Origin: Mauremys mutica
Lineage: Eukaryota > Chordata > Testudines > Geoemydidae
Assembly: GCF_020497125.1 (NCBI RefSeq)
Contig: NC_059073.1
Span: 17,443,225-17,507,224, forward strand
Direction: 5' to 3'
Length of the DNA: 64,000 bases
Part shown: piece after piece, positions 53,812 through 64,000 of the stretch
Layout: each line of letters starts with the position of its first letter
Position numbering within the stretch: position 1 is the stretch's first letter
Translations under genes and position numbers: made by a program
Notes under the pieces: model-generated
The model's database searches: none
What the model saw: the letters and a program-made list of their open reading frames with translations, nothing else
Told to the model about the DNA's origin: nothing

Positions 53812-54136
53812 TAGGGTTGCCACTTTTCTAATTGCTAGTAATCAGACCCATAAAGCCCCACCCCTGTTCTGTCTCTTTCCCCTAAGGCCCAACCCCTGGC
53901 ACTCCCTTGTCTGTCTCCCTCCCTCCCCCATTGCTCGCTGGATCATCTCAAGGAGCCTGCCTGCAGATAGGAGGCATTCCAGCTGAACAGGGGCTGGTGC
54001 AGGTTATGCCCTGCAGTAACCAAACTTCTGGTTCAGGTACCTGAAAACCGGGCACCTAGCAACCCTGAATGGCACCTGGACACACAAGCCAAAAACCGGA
54101 CTGTCTGGGTAAAAAAAAAAATCAGACGGGTGACAA
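53812..54136. repeat. MITE-like repeat
   Basis: Begins AGGGTTGCCACTTTT and ends GGGTGACAACCGT (loosely inverted), with CCGGACTGTCTGGG inside. Boundaries are approximate. Confidence 0.4.
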
Positions 54137-54149
54137 CCGTAAGTAACTC

Positions 54150-56640
54150 CAATATGAAAACCAGGCAAACTATCCACAAAAAGTCGATGCCTAGATACCA
54201 GTTGCCCTTATGTCCTGTCTGGGTAACATTATGGAGAGACGGGTGAATGAAAGATTGGTTGCCTATTCGGAAAACAATGCCATTATAGCTAAAGAACAGA
54301 GTGGTTTTAGGAGAGAAAGATGCACCACTGATCACACTGTTAAATTAGAAATTGAAATACAAAAAAGTAAGGCACAAGGGTTTCACAATAGCTGTCTTTC
54401 TAAACACTGAAAAGGCATATGATCCGGTATGGAGGGAAGACTTGTGGTACAAAATAGGTGCACTAGGGATAAGGGGAAGAATACATGTGTGAATCAGAGA
54501 ATTTTTGAGTAAAAGGGCCATGCAGGTCAGAGTTGGGAAAGTTATGTCATATATATATAAAATTCCAAATGGTATACCACAGAGAAGTGTTATCAGCCCA
54601 ACCTTATTTAATATTATGATAAATTATTTCCCGAAACTAAAAACAAGAGCTGGGATAGGTGTCACTCTATTCTCAGATGATTGTGCTCTGTGCGCTGGGA
54701 GCAGGAATACTGAGATGGCAGAAAAAAGAATGAACAAAGCGTTATGAGAGACCTGACTGGGGATATGCATGGGGTTTCAAGTTCTCCATTTCTAAAATAA
54801 AAGGATTGATCTTTACACAAAGGAAAGTTACAAAGGAATGTAAACTGTGCCTGTGTGGAGAACAAATAGATACAGTTAAAAGGTTCAAATTCTTAGGAGT
54901 AATATTTGATACTAAATTACTTTGGAAAGATCATATGAACTGTGTTTAAAGATAAATGTACAGGAAGAATTAACCTGCTTAAAACTCTTGCTGGGACCAG
55001 TTGGGGGGTGAATAAGAAAACACTGTTGGTGGTATACATAGCCTGAATTAGACTATTGACTATAGCTGCCAAACTTTTGGGTCGGCATCAAAATCAGAAC
55101 TTAAAAAATTAGATTTAATACAAGCACAGGCACTATGAATTGTGTGCGGTTCATTTATTACAACACCCATAGGCACACTACCGATACACTACAAATGAAA
55201 CTACTGGATCTAACTTTCTGGGCCAAAGTTAATGGGAACTGCAATGTTGAAAGTACCAAATAAATATGCCGATTGTTGATAGGCAAACTATAGCACACTA
55301 TGTTAGAACTCCACACATTGTTCAAACTGAAGTGCGGATGCAAGAGTTGAAAGATAAGGAAAAGCTAAATGAAGTCAAAACTTTTAGTCATGGGAAAATG
55401 AGTTATGGATGGAAAGTTACATGTCCAAACATGGATTTTGATTTATTTTATAATCTGAATGGTAAAAAAGAGAGAGCAGGTATTCAAAAGGAAGTGTACC
55501 AGCGTACAGGTTAAAAGTGGAGTTGGTTTTGTCAAATCTATACAGATGGGTCCAAGAAAATAACAGGAAGAGTAGGGATGGCATGTTGTATACCAAAACT
55601 GGAGACTAATGCATCTAAAAGACTATCATCTGATTATGTAGCTGCCATGACAGTTGAACTAGTAGGAAGAATGCTAGCACTGAATTGGATTTGGGATGTA
55701 TGCCCAGCAGCAGCCATCATTTTTTCAGATTCAATGTCAGACCTTATGACAATAAAAAGGGTGTCTCAGTATGCAGAAGTGATTTAATCAATGAAATTAT
55801 ATTTCTTATAACAGAGTTAGTACAGACGGAGATACATGTAGCATTAGCTTGGATCCCAACACATATAGGGATAACAAGGACTGAAATGGCAGACAAAGCA
55901 ACTAAAAATGCTGTAAAACATGGAAGGATTGATATAGAAATATCCTAAGGTAAACCAGAATTCAGCATAGTACACCAAAATTTAAGAGGGATGATAAATA
56001 TTTGGATTTATGAAAAAAGGGGAAGAAGATTTTTTAACTGTGCCCTAGAGCTGAGGATAACATACTTCAGGGCTTGGCCAGGACTAATGAAGTGATTTTG
56101 TTTAAAGTGCTGCTGACCATTTTGGTTTAAACAAAAATCATTTTTGAATAGAGAGACACAGAGATGGACTATGTACATTCTGTAAGTTCCTATTGGGAAC
56201 CAGGAAGTGGGGGGTGGAGCCCGTCCACTGCTAAAGGACCCTCCCCCCAGCCTAAGGGGAGGATCCACAGGGCCTGGAAACCAGATAATTCCGGGGGACA
56301 ACTAATGTCAGTTGGAAGAAACAATTGATCACCTTTTATGGGTATGTAAGAGCTTCGATCAAGGGGAAACTTTCTGAGCAATTTGAATGTCTTAAGATAA
56401 TAAATTACATGGTTATTTAGTAAAAACTTTGGGGAAATGGAGAATTATTTTAAAAGGTGCTGTTACATTACCTGAAAGACACGGGGCAAAGTGAGAGGGC
56501 ATAAATCGCTAGATGTTGAGGAATTATAGTTGGTGGCATTTATAGACTATTCAGTCAAGTCAGCTTCACAAGAAAAAAGAAAGTTTGGTTTGATAGCTGT
56601 TCAAAGCAGTTGCTCGTGGCTGTGATAGCTCCTGTGCTTC
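54150..56640 (+). mobile_element. Non-LTR retrotransposon with RT and RNase H (I/Nimb-like), decayed
   Basis: Pieces in order: an RT beginning (KEQSGFRRERCTTDH, 54290), motif B (GIPQRSVISPTLFN, 54570), the motif C place LFSDDCALCAG (54669; FADD altered to FSDD), then the thumb-like region (VKRFKFLGVIFDTKLLWK). An RNase H domain follows (YTDGSK at about 55540, FSDSMSDL at about 55725, VALAWIPTHIGITRTEMADKATK at about 55840). A Cys/His-rich end (EETIDHLLWVCKSF) lies near 56310, after a short foreign stretch at 56184-56296. At least five frameshifts or stops. RT plus RNase H without LTRs points to the I/R1 group. Confidence 0.7.
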
Positions 56641-56643
56641 TTT

Positions 56644-56651
56644 GTTCTCAG
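56644..56651. repeat. 8-bp target duplication of GC-rich MITE copy 2
   Basis: GTTCTCAG, repeated exactly at 57091-57098. Confidence 0.9.
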
Positions 56652-57090
56652 CAGGGCCGGCTCCAGACCCCAGCGCAACAAGCACGCGCGTGGGGCGGCA
56701 GTTGTCCTCAGGGGCGGCAGATTGGGACGGCAGACCTGCTGCAGTCACGCCTGCGGGAGGTCCACCGGAGCCCCGGGACGACTGGACCTGCCGCAGGCAT
56801 GATTGCGGAGGGGGCGCTCCTCCCGCGGCTCCAGTGGACCTGCCGCAGGCATGACTGCGGACGGTTCGCTGGTCACGCGGCTTGGCTGGACCTCTCGCAG
56901 GCATGCCTGCGGCAGCTCAACCAGAGCCACCGGATCAGCCAACCGTCCGCAGCTGCGGGAGGTCCAGCCGAGCCGCGCGACTAGCGGACCCTCACCAGTC
57001 AAGCCAGCGGAAGGTCCGCTGCTCCCGGGGCTCCGGGGCGTCTCCCGCGCATGACTGCTTGGGGCGGCCGAATATGTAGAGCCGGCCCTG
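56652..57090 (+). mobile_element. GC-rich hAT-like MITE, copy 2
   Basis: 439 bp with 12-bp perfect inverted ends CAGGGCCGGCTC / GAGCCGGCCCTG and a perfect 8-bp duplication. The interior is a mosaic of inverted and tandem copies of a CTGCGGGAGGTCCA-type phrase. Open frames on both strands are repeats of that phrase, not genes. Confidence 0.9.
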
Positions 57091-57098
57091 GTTCTCAG

Positions 57099-58147
57099 CC
57101 TTGGCCTAGCTCTGCTTCTGCCTTGATTCACTCCAGGCACAACCCAGTTCTGAACCTTGGCTCCAGTTCCTGACTTCAGTTCTGACTTTTGGCTCTCGCA
57201 CCTTGCGTCCGACTCCAGCTTTGATCCTGGGCTCCAATTCCTGACTAAGGACTCCTGCTCTGTTAGGCATGACCACCCACATCCTGGTCACTGACAGCTG
57301 CAAACCCTAAATAACATATGGTGCCTACGTAGGTCAAAGAATGTATGAAATATGTCCATCAAAATTGGAAGATTACAAGGAATTTTGTTGGTTCTCTTTG
57401 TAAATGCTGGTGGCACTCTTGAAATAATAGGAATTGTATGGCACAGGGAAGAAGGAATGTTGGAAGGTATAAACTAGGCTATAACTTTGTATTATTAAAA
57501 GAAATTGCTTTAAGAGGGGGAAATTCTAATTAATAATGTGAGCTAGTGTTGAACTAGAATCTTGAAATGAATCAAACATAAAAAGAAAAGGATTGAAGAA
57601 GTTCGTTCTGCACCAGCACCACATATTGGATATTGATGGAAGCAGCAGGGAAATAGAGCTGAAACTTGAGCACTCAGTTGACACGTGTCCAGAAATCAGA
57701 AGGTGGCTACCTCCAGTGAGCCAGGAGAGCAGGACATGCATAGCAGTGAGATCGCCGTGTGGGGCCCTAGAGTGGACTGAACACAACTACAAGCTGCAAC
57801 CCAGGCCCAGATCAGCCATGTTGAACAGACTCCTCCCATTCTCCAGGGTTACAAGAATAAGTAATAGTGAGATTTCATTTCAAAGACTGTATTTCCCTTT
57901 CTATTCCTTAACCTAAGTAACTGTAGGTTTTCTCGCTAAGTCTACACTCTCCAGCGAAACCTCAAATAACCGTATTTTAGATTTTAACTCCTTTATAAGT
58001 CCAAGCAAATTAGCCTAAGATTTGAATTGTCAGCAATCACTTTTGATATTCTAAACTTGTCCCCTTTGAGCCAATCCATTCAAACAGCAGGGACCGCACT
58101 CTCGAAAGTGCCATTAAAAACTGTAGGAGAGAGAGAGAGAGAGAGCC
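57099..58147. other. No gene seen
   Basis: 57099-57300 is built from repeated phrases such as CCAGTTCCTGACTTCAG and TTCTGACTTTTGGCTC. After that AT-rich sequence, possibly the tail of the non-LTR element. A GA microsatellite lies at 58128-58146. Confidence 0.35.
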
Positions 58148-58838
58148 TGAGACACTAGGCCTGGTATAAAAGGCCTAGTGTAAGGTCTAAGGCCTAAACA
58201 GAGTCAAGACCTGCTAATATAAAGCAGAATTAGCAAGAGTCAGGCACTGCTCTGTTACAAAACATGCCTACTTGCAAGTTCACAGAACCTGGCAAGAACA
58301 GGGCTGGCATTGCAAAAATGCAAATATTCCTAAGAAGTGTTAGACGCGGGACACTTGTGTAAACACATTCCAGAAGGGTGGTACCAAAACACCCCAATAC
58401 CAAGTATGGTATAAACAAACTCCCAGAAGATAACAGGGACACACTGACCCCTCCTAAAGATAAGGCCAGGATGACAGCGTGATGGATAGAGATGTTTTGA
58501 GCAAACCAACATATACAAGGTAAATGGTGGTTACTAAGCACGTCAGAGGGGAAATATGTAACTTGTTTGTATCCGTGTATAAAAGAGGGGTCTCAGGAGG
58601 GGTATCTCTGCCCAGCTGAGGGCGGAACAGAAAAGTCCATTCACTGAGCTGAGTCCATTGTAACAGGCATGCGTGTGTTAGTATCCCCGTAGAGTCTGCC
58701 GGATGCTATTAACATGCTCCGTTGACAATAAAGCTGGCCGAGTGCCTTTGCTACTGAATGGAGTCTGTGATCCTTGGGCAGTTTGACTGGAGCCTGCTGT
58801 GCAGGCTATCTGGCCAGTACAGCACACAGAGAGAACAC
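58148..58838 (+). mobile_element. ERV-type LTR-like sequence
   Basis: Contains a TATA box (GTATAAAAGAGGGG near 58576) and AATAAAGCTGGCC (near 58727) about 150 bases downstream. A U5-like stretch follows, ending GCCAGTACA: the order of an LTR on the plus strand. No primer-binding site or internal genes follow, and the target duplication is unclear. Confidence 0.5.
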
Positions 58839-59272
58839 ACACACAGCTAACAACTAACAACAAAGACAAGTGCATCCTTCCTCTTTGGATAAATACTGGA
58901 AGGGTGCTAAATGTGTTAGGTACTAAAGAACTGATCATCATAAGTAAATGTAATAAGAAATCTCAGTGATTTGCATTGTTCCTTGGTATAACTGCTGAGT
59001 CTCAACCATAGTCATTGACAATAGCTTGTAAGACTACATTGGTTTGTTCAGTAAATACCTAGAATATTGGTTGTGTCTACACTTGAGTGGTGTGAGCTGC
59101 TGATAATATACTAATTTGGTTCTGAGTGAATGAATACATTGTTTATTCATTAAGAAAAGTCAAGTGAATTGATTTGAGAAATACTATTCAAGTTAAAAGT
59201 TGGCCGGAAAGGAACCCAGTGTTAAAATTAGTAAGCTAACACTTGGTGGACTCAATAATTAGGAGTTATCCT

Positions 59273-59957
59273 TGTAGTGGGGTGGTTACCCCGCTCCGGT
59301 CCTGAAGGGGTTAAAACCAGCCCTGGGAAAGGGCTGTTCTGGGGCTCCAATAGGGTAGGCTGATTGGGGAAGCAGTCACAGCTGGGGCCACATCCCAATC
59401 AGGCCACAGCTGGCCCTATAAAAGGGCTGTGAGGCAGGTGCTGAGGGAGTGTCTCTCTTGCTGGAGAGAGAAGGACCAGGTTGCCTAGGAGCTGAGCAGG
59501 GTACCTGAGGCTGAGCAGGGCTGGGGAAGGGCAAAGGAGCTGGGGAGCTCCAGCCTGGCAACTCCCCAGGCTGAAGGCCCAAAGCAGGTACTGGGGTTGC
59601 AGAGGTGCAGCCCAGGGTTAGGCAAAGGCAGCAGGCCCAACTCCCCCGCCCCCCCTTGCCAGTGATAAGTGGCCATGACAGACTGCAGTCTGCCCCAGTG
59701 AGTGGGAGGCTAGACAATGACTGGCAGTAGCCACTGAGGCAAAGTGGGGATAGAGGGTTGGGAGTTCCCTTGGGAGGGGAGACCCAGAGACTGTGGGGGT
59801 ACTGCAGAGGGCAGAACCCCAAGGGAAGGTGCACCGGGGTCCAGGAGGGACACGGGGGCCTGAGACAAGTGGGACATCAGCCAACAGAGGGTGCTCCAGA
59901 GCTGGAGAGCTAGTTCCCAGGTCAACCAGCAGGAGGCGCCACACCGGTGAGTCCTTG
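59273..59957 (+). repeat. GC-rich interspersed repeat with TATA box
   Basis: Starts TGTAGTGGGGTGGTTACC. Has CCCTATAAAAGGGC near 59412 and ends near GGCGCCACACCGGTGAG. It looks like a promoter-bearing 5' end or LTR of a retroelement common in turtles; family not resolved. Open frames in it are compositional. Confidence 0.45.
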
Positions 59958-60204
59958 CATTGTTACAATCCTATTAGAGTCTGTGCTAATATTGGCTATT
60001 ACACTGATCCATTTGACAAATATACCTCAGCAAATTCATAAAAATTGACACCTCCCCCCCCACCCATTTCACGCTTACAGCAGGAAGAAAACTGAAACCC
60101 TTTACTGCTGCAAGTCACTGACTGATGCTGCTTTATAGTAGAGACCAGAATGGCCGGGTGCAGCTTTACCAGCAGCTCAGACCCAACTCAGAGTAGTCAT
60201 GACT

Positions 60205-60310
60205 TAACCCTATTTTACAGATGGAGAAATTGAGGCAAAAAGCTTATAAGTGGCTTGAGCCAAGCTGTCGAGGAAGATGGTTTTATAGCCAGGAATCCAT
60301 GACTTACCTC
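60205..60310 (-). repeat. MIR-like SINE, inverted
   Basis: TTTTACAGATGGAGAAATTGAGGC begins the inverted core, followed by diverged head sequence. Confidence 0.4.
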
Positions 60311-60681
60311 CAATGGCTGTTCAGTGTCCTGTGGGAATTGAGTTCGGTGGTTTCCATCACGTTCCCTTAAGGCAGAGGTTTCCAGCACACATACCGCCAC
60401 CACCTTTGGCATCATGGTTGGCTGAAGATGAGTGAGATAGTCACAATAAAAAGTTAGATTTGAACATTTTGGTTTAATTATCAATGCAAAAAAGTCCATT
60501 TCATTGAAATATTTTATTCAAAAATGGCCCCTTTTCCTGTGAAAGTCAGCCCATTTGCAGGCAAAGATAGTCCCATTCCAAGCAAAAGGAGTCTTGAGAA
60601 TTCACCTCAAATCTGGCATATTGGATGTTTGCATGTTTCCAATGGGAAAGCAGGAATTTCATCATATTCTGCAGGAATGAA

Positions 60682-60827
60682 GGTCCAAAGTGCAAAAAAT
60701 GTTGTTGAAATTTCAACATACATTTCTTCCCACTGGTTCACACAGCTCAGCTTTTGTCAATCACAGCACATGAAGTTGAATGGACATGAAGATTAAACTA
60801 TCTTCCCCCATCACGATGGTCTGCAGG
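60682..60827 (+). repeat. Local direct repeat, copy A
   Basis: About 146 bp closely matching 62362-62509 (shared CACTGGTTCACACAGCTCAG, CACATGAAGTTGAATGGACA). Not assigned to a family. Confidence 0.8.
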
Positions 60828-60929
60828 CACTCCCACTGCCCATGATGTCTCTGTAGTGTGGATAAATGGAGGACTCCTAAGGCTGACAGTCTAGCTCCTC
60901 TTGTCAGCAGTATGTTCACTGAACAGTAG

Positions 60930-61060
60930 GATGGCTGGTCCAGTGGTTAGGATGCTAACCTGGGAGACGCAGGTTCAATTCTTTGCTCCACCACAGATGT
61001 CGTGTGAGCTTAAGCAAGACCTACCACCAATGTGAGCAGAGAAAATTTGTGATATATTCT
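60930..61060 (+). repeat. tRNA-headed CORE-SINE
   Basis: A box TGGTCCAGTGGTTAGGATG and B box GGTTCAATTC, then core remnant (GTCGTGTGAGCTTAAGCAAG). Confidence 0.5.
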
Positions 61061-61061
61061 T

Positions 61062-61165
61062 GGTGTTTAAGGCTATGAGAGACTATTAGATCATCTAGGC
61101 TTACCAACTGTGTATCGCAGGCCCTTAAATTTCACACAGTTACCCCTGTATTGAGCTCAGTAACT
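61062..61165 (-). repeat. CR1 3'-tail fragment
   Basis: Complement of the CR1 end: TTTAAGGCTATGAGAGAC, ATTAGATCATCTAGGC, CGCAGGCCCTTAAATTTC. Confidence 0.45.
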
Positions 61166-61834
61166 GTGCCACTGCTACATAATTTAGTGACGCACAAATG
61201 TTACTCATTTGGCTGACTAAACAAGTTGCCAGGCAATGGAGAATTGGACCAAGATTTCATTCTGGTGAACTGTCTGAAAAAGCCAAGCATCACTTGCAGA
61301 GTGTGTGCCCTTTACTATTTGTTCCCATGCAGGAAGGAAGGGGAGATTGTTCCTAGGGAGTGCAGCATGAACACACATGCTCCACAGAACTTTTAAATTA
61401 ACTGAAAAGGTTAAACAGGCTAATTCAGACTCATTAATGTTGCCCTGACAACATTTTTTAAGCTACAGGGGAAACTGATATAGGCAAACAGCCTGAGAAG
61501 ATTAAAGGGACACAGTTTAAAATCAGGACATCTAAGAGGAATATAGGTGAAACTAATTCAAACAAGAAGGCAATAGTCATTCGAAAACAATCGACACAAT
61601 CAAATTCAGGTCTGGGTTACAGCCTGTGCAACCCAACTCATGTCAATGTAGTTGTACAGTGAATGTAGAAATCAGTCTTAATCTGACCTATTAAGCAGAA
61701 TATTCTTCTCTTGCACTTGCATAGAGGATTTGGACCCCAACATTCAGGTTTTTCTACCTACAAAGCATTTAACTCCTTCATGGAGGGAGAGCAGAGAAGA
61801 CAATCATTAACTTCAGTGCTGGCCACTTTGGAGT

Positions 61835-61955
61835 ATAAGCTCTTAAGGGGGGGACGGGGACTCTCTCACTAGGTGTTTGTACATTACCTAGCACGAGGCC
61901 CTGATCTTGGTTGGGATCCTCTGGTATTATTAAAATACAAATAAATAATAATAAA
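61835..61955 (+). repeat. CORE-SINE/L2-like tail with (ATAA)n
   Basis: GTTTGTACATTACCTAGCACG followed by CCTGATCTTGGTTGGGATCC and AAATAAATAATAATAA. Confidence 0.5.
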
Positions 61956-62159
61956 GGGTGAGTAAGGCTCAGTCTGGCAGTGCTGAACACAAGACTGCAG
62001 GATAGGAACTCCTGAGACTTATTACTACTGACAATACTCAGTATAAATGTAGTGGAAAACCCTGAAAAACCTTTAACAAGGTTAATGGCCCTGATGCTGA
62101 CTCCACCTATTTGCCCCCCTCCCCCATCACCCTAGTATTTGCACACCACACCATCTTTA

Positions 62160-62335
62160 GTATATACATCCTCACAATAACCCTGTGACGGAGAGCCGTG
62201 CTATTATCCCCAGTTGACAGATGGGGAATGGAGAAACAGGTCACAGAAAAAGGCTGCGGCGGAGCAGAGAACTAAACAGGCTTCTTGTGAGTTCTAGGTT
62301 ACCCCTCGAACCACTGGATCTTCCTTTCTCTGACT
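62160..62335 (-). repeat. MIR-like SINE, inverted
   Basis: CCCAGTTGACAGATGGGGAATG, then diverged core and head (CGAACCACTGGATC). Confidence 0.45.
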
Positions 62336-62361
62336 CCCTCTGTGTCCAAGGGAATTTGAAG

Positions 62362-62509
62362 GGTCCAAAGTGCAAAACATGTTGTTGAAATTTCAATGTA
62401 CGTTTCTTCCCACTGGTTCACACAGCTCAGTTCTTGTCAATCAAAGCACATGAAGTTGAATGGACATGGAGATTAAACTATCCTCTCACCCCTCACAATG
62501 GTCTGCAGG
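62362..62509 (+). repeat. Local direct repeat, copy B
   Basis: Partner of 60682-60827, same orientation, about 1.7 kb away. Confidence 0.8.
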
Positions 62510-62941
62510 TCAAGGTGAGGATTAATCCTCTGTATTAATCCTTCTGCCTCAGTTTCCTTATTTCTAAATTGTTTTTAGCAATAGTCCCTGGAAGCACCTA
62601 CCTCTGAGAAGGTCTTGTTTAGGCTGATTAACACTCTGCAGAGATTTGGAGAAGGGCCACAGTCTCTGCTGGTGTAATTAATTCCATCTAAGTCAGTGGA
62701 GTGAAACCAAAGGAGAATTTGGCCCAGAAAGTACTAAGTATTATTTTCCTAGTAAAAAGGGAATGTATTTTAGCGTAAATGAGTGTTGCTTTCTGAGTAA
62801 AACGGGGCAGCATTCAGCCTACTGTGAGCAGCCAGCACAAGAGCCCCTGCACTACTTACCCCCAGCATAGGACAAAGGCAAGCAGCCTTTTCCCCAGGCA
62901 CTAGAAGAGGGCATTGTTGCTAGCCATGCATCAGGCAACAT

Positions 62942-62949
62942 AGAGTGAG
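62942..62949. repeat. 8-bp target duplication of GC-rich MITE copy 3
   Basis: AGAGTGAG, repeated exactly at 63246-63253. Confidence 0.9.
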
Positions 62950-63245
62950 CAGGGCCGGCTCCAGACCCCAGCGCGCCAAGCGCGCGCTTGGGGCGGCATT
63001 CCAGCGGGAGGGCGGCAGGCGGCTCCGGCGGACCTCCCGCAGACGTGCCTGCGGAGGGGCCGCTGGTCCTGCGGCTCCGGTGGAGCATCCACAGGCATGC
63101 CTGCGGGAGGTCCACCGGAGCCAGCGGACCCTCCACAGGCACGTCTGCGGGAGGTCCACTGGAGCCGCGGGACCGGCGACCGCTAGAGCGCCCCCCGCTG
63201 CGCGCCGCCCTGCTTGGGGCGGCGGAAATCCTAGAGCCGCCCCTG
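62950..63245 (+). mobile_element. GC-rich hAT-like MITE, copy 3
   Basis: 296 bp, ends CAGGGCCGGCTCC and inverted CAGGGGCGGCTCT. Perfect 8-bp duplication. Same interior phrase repeats as copies 1 and 2. Confidence 0.9.
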
Positions 63246-63253
63246 AGAGTGAG

Positions 63254-64000
63254 GACTCGGAGTGGCCATGGAACCTGTGTTTACACATATCCGATGGCCC
63301 TACCACACTGTACAAGCAGTGCCATGAGGTCCCCAGTCCGCAAGCTGGAGAAATGGCCTCTGGTAGAGCTGCAGTGCGGCCCCCCTGCCCGGCCTTCTTT
63401 AGGAAATGGTTCACTTGCCCAAAGCTGGATTGCTTTGATGTGGGGGGAGTGAATTGCAGCCATAGTGATTTAGGGAAGAATGTAAAACCTTGCCTACCCC
63501 AGGGCTTTGCCTAGTTACTACCATTGGTGACCAGCCACCATTGTCACTGGACCAGCGCAAACCCTAGTGTAAGCAAAGCCACTATAAACCCTGATTTGCA
63601 CCAGTGCATTTTAATCCTGTTTCAAGCAGAGGAAACCTGCACCAATGCAAATTGCAGTTACGGCAGCCTGCCCTGTCTACGCTAAGGGTTTTTCCCTTGG
63701 TCAAATAGTATTTCCTGTCCACTTTTTGAAAGCATATTAGGTACAAGCCTTAAGTATTACTAAGGACTGCTCTGCATTAGAAAAGGTGCACCGGAGTAAC
63801 TCCATTGATCTATTGACAACAATGCAAAAACAAACCAAGTTTTTGTTGGTATTAACATGGTTTTGCTATGGCTGTCACTGAAGGGCTTTGGGTGACACAC
63901 TGGTTAAAGAGGAAACTGAAAGCAATCCATTTCTGGCAATCCAACCTCGACACCAAGCTGCAGCCATTAAACTGAGAGAAACACGGCCATGACTGTGGTG
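63254..64000. other. No gene seen
   Basis: Mixed sequence to the window end with no recognised feature. Confidence 0.35.

Overview
The window looks like intergenic, repeat-rich nuclear DNA of a turtle (Testudines). It contains many CR1 LINE copies, with family-typical 3' ends in both orientations. It also has a tRNA-headed SINE with a CR1-like tail of the kind described from cryptodiran turtles, Penelope-like elements, hAT-like and other DNA-transposon MITEs, MIR-like CORE-SINEs, ERV-type LTRs and a young Ty3/gypsy element. There are no operons, rRNAs, functional tRNAs or CRISPR arrays. The species assignment is inference from repeat types; no search was run.

Region 1 (1-4.3 kb) is repeat-derived sequence. 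Region 2 (about 4.0-13.3 kb, continuing to 15.1 kb) is the most interesting. A SPATA31-like gene lies on the minus strand (long exon 11199-13329, probable upstream exon 15028-15129). Its 3' end is tandemly duplicated (unit about 365 bp). A decayed Polinton/Maverick (adintovirus-like) element, 4282-10846, is inserted in one duplicate copy. It has about 1-kb terminal inverted repeats (TIRs), a 6-bp target duplication, integrase and PolB remnants, and a spliced accessory gene whose first exon lies inside the TIR. A Penelope-like element sits inside the viral integrase, and a hAT-like MITE sits inside the Penelope element, both with target-site duplications. A CR1 piece and an LTR-like repeat also fall inside the viral element.

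Region 3 (13.6-33 kb) is a mosaic of old and young transposons: stacked CR1/L3-like LINEs at 17.6-20 kb, a solo ERV-type LTR at 21.2-21.5 kb with a 6-bp duplication, a second Penelope copy at 22.0-22.8 kb, MIR-like SINEs and 295-bp MITEs. Region 4 (33.13-37.73 kb) is an almost complete Ty3/gypsy element whose two 191-bp LTRs differ at one base. Its single gag-pol frame is broken only by two one-base deficits in short T runs. Region 5 (38-64 kb) holds a CR1 with an intact 3' reverse-transcriptase frame (41.6-43.1 kb), a MITE with a near-perfect long hairpin (49.6 kb), Myb/SANT-domain exons from a Harbinger-type transposon (51.2-53.5 kb), an RNase H-bearing non-LTR element (54.2-56.6 kb), two further GC-rich hAT-like MITEs with perfect 8-bp duplications, an ERV-like LTR (58.1-58.8 kb) and microsatellites.

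The only likely host gene is the SPATA31-like one; all other coding potential is transposon- or virus-derived. Only ATG starts are trusted; many open frames in GC-rich repeats are treated as chance.
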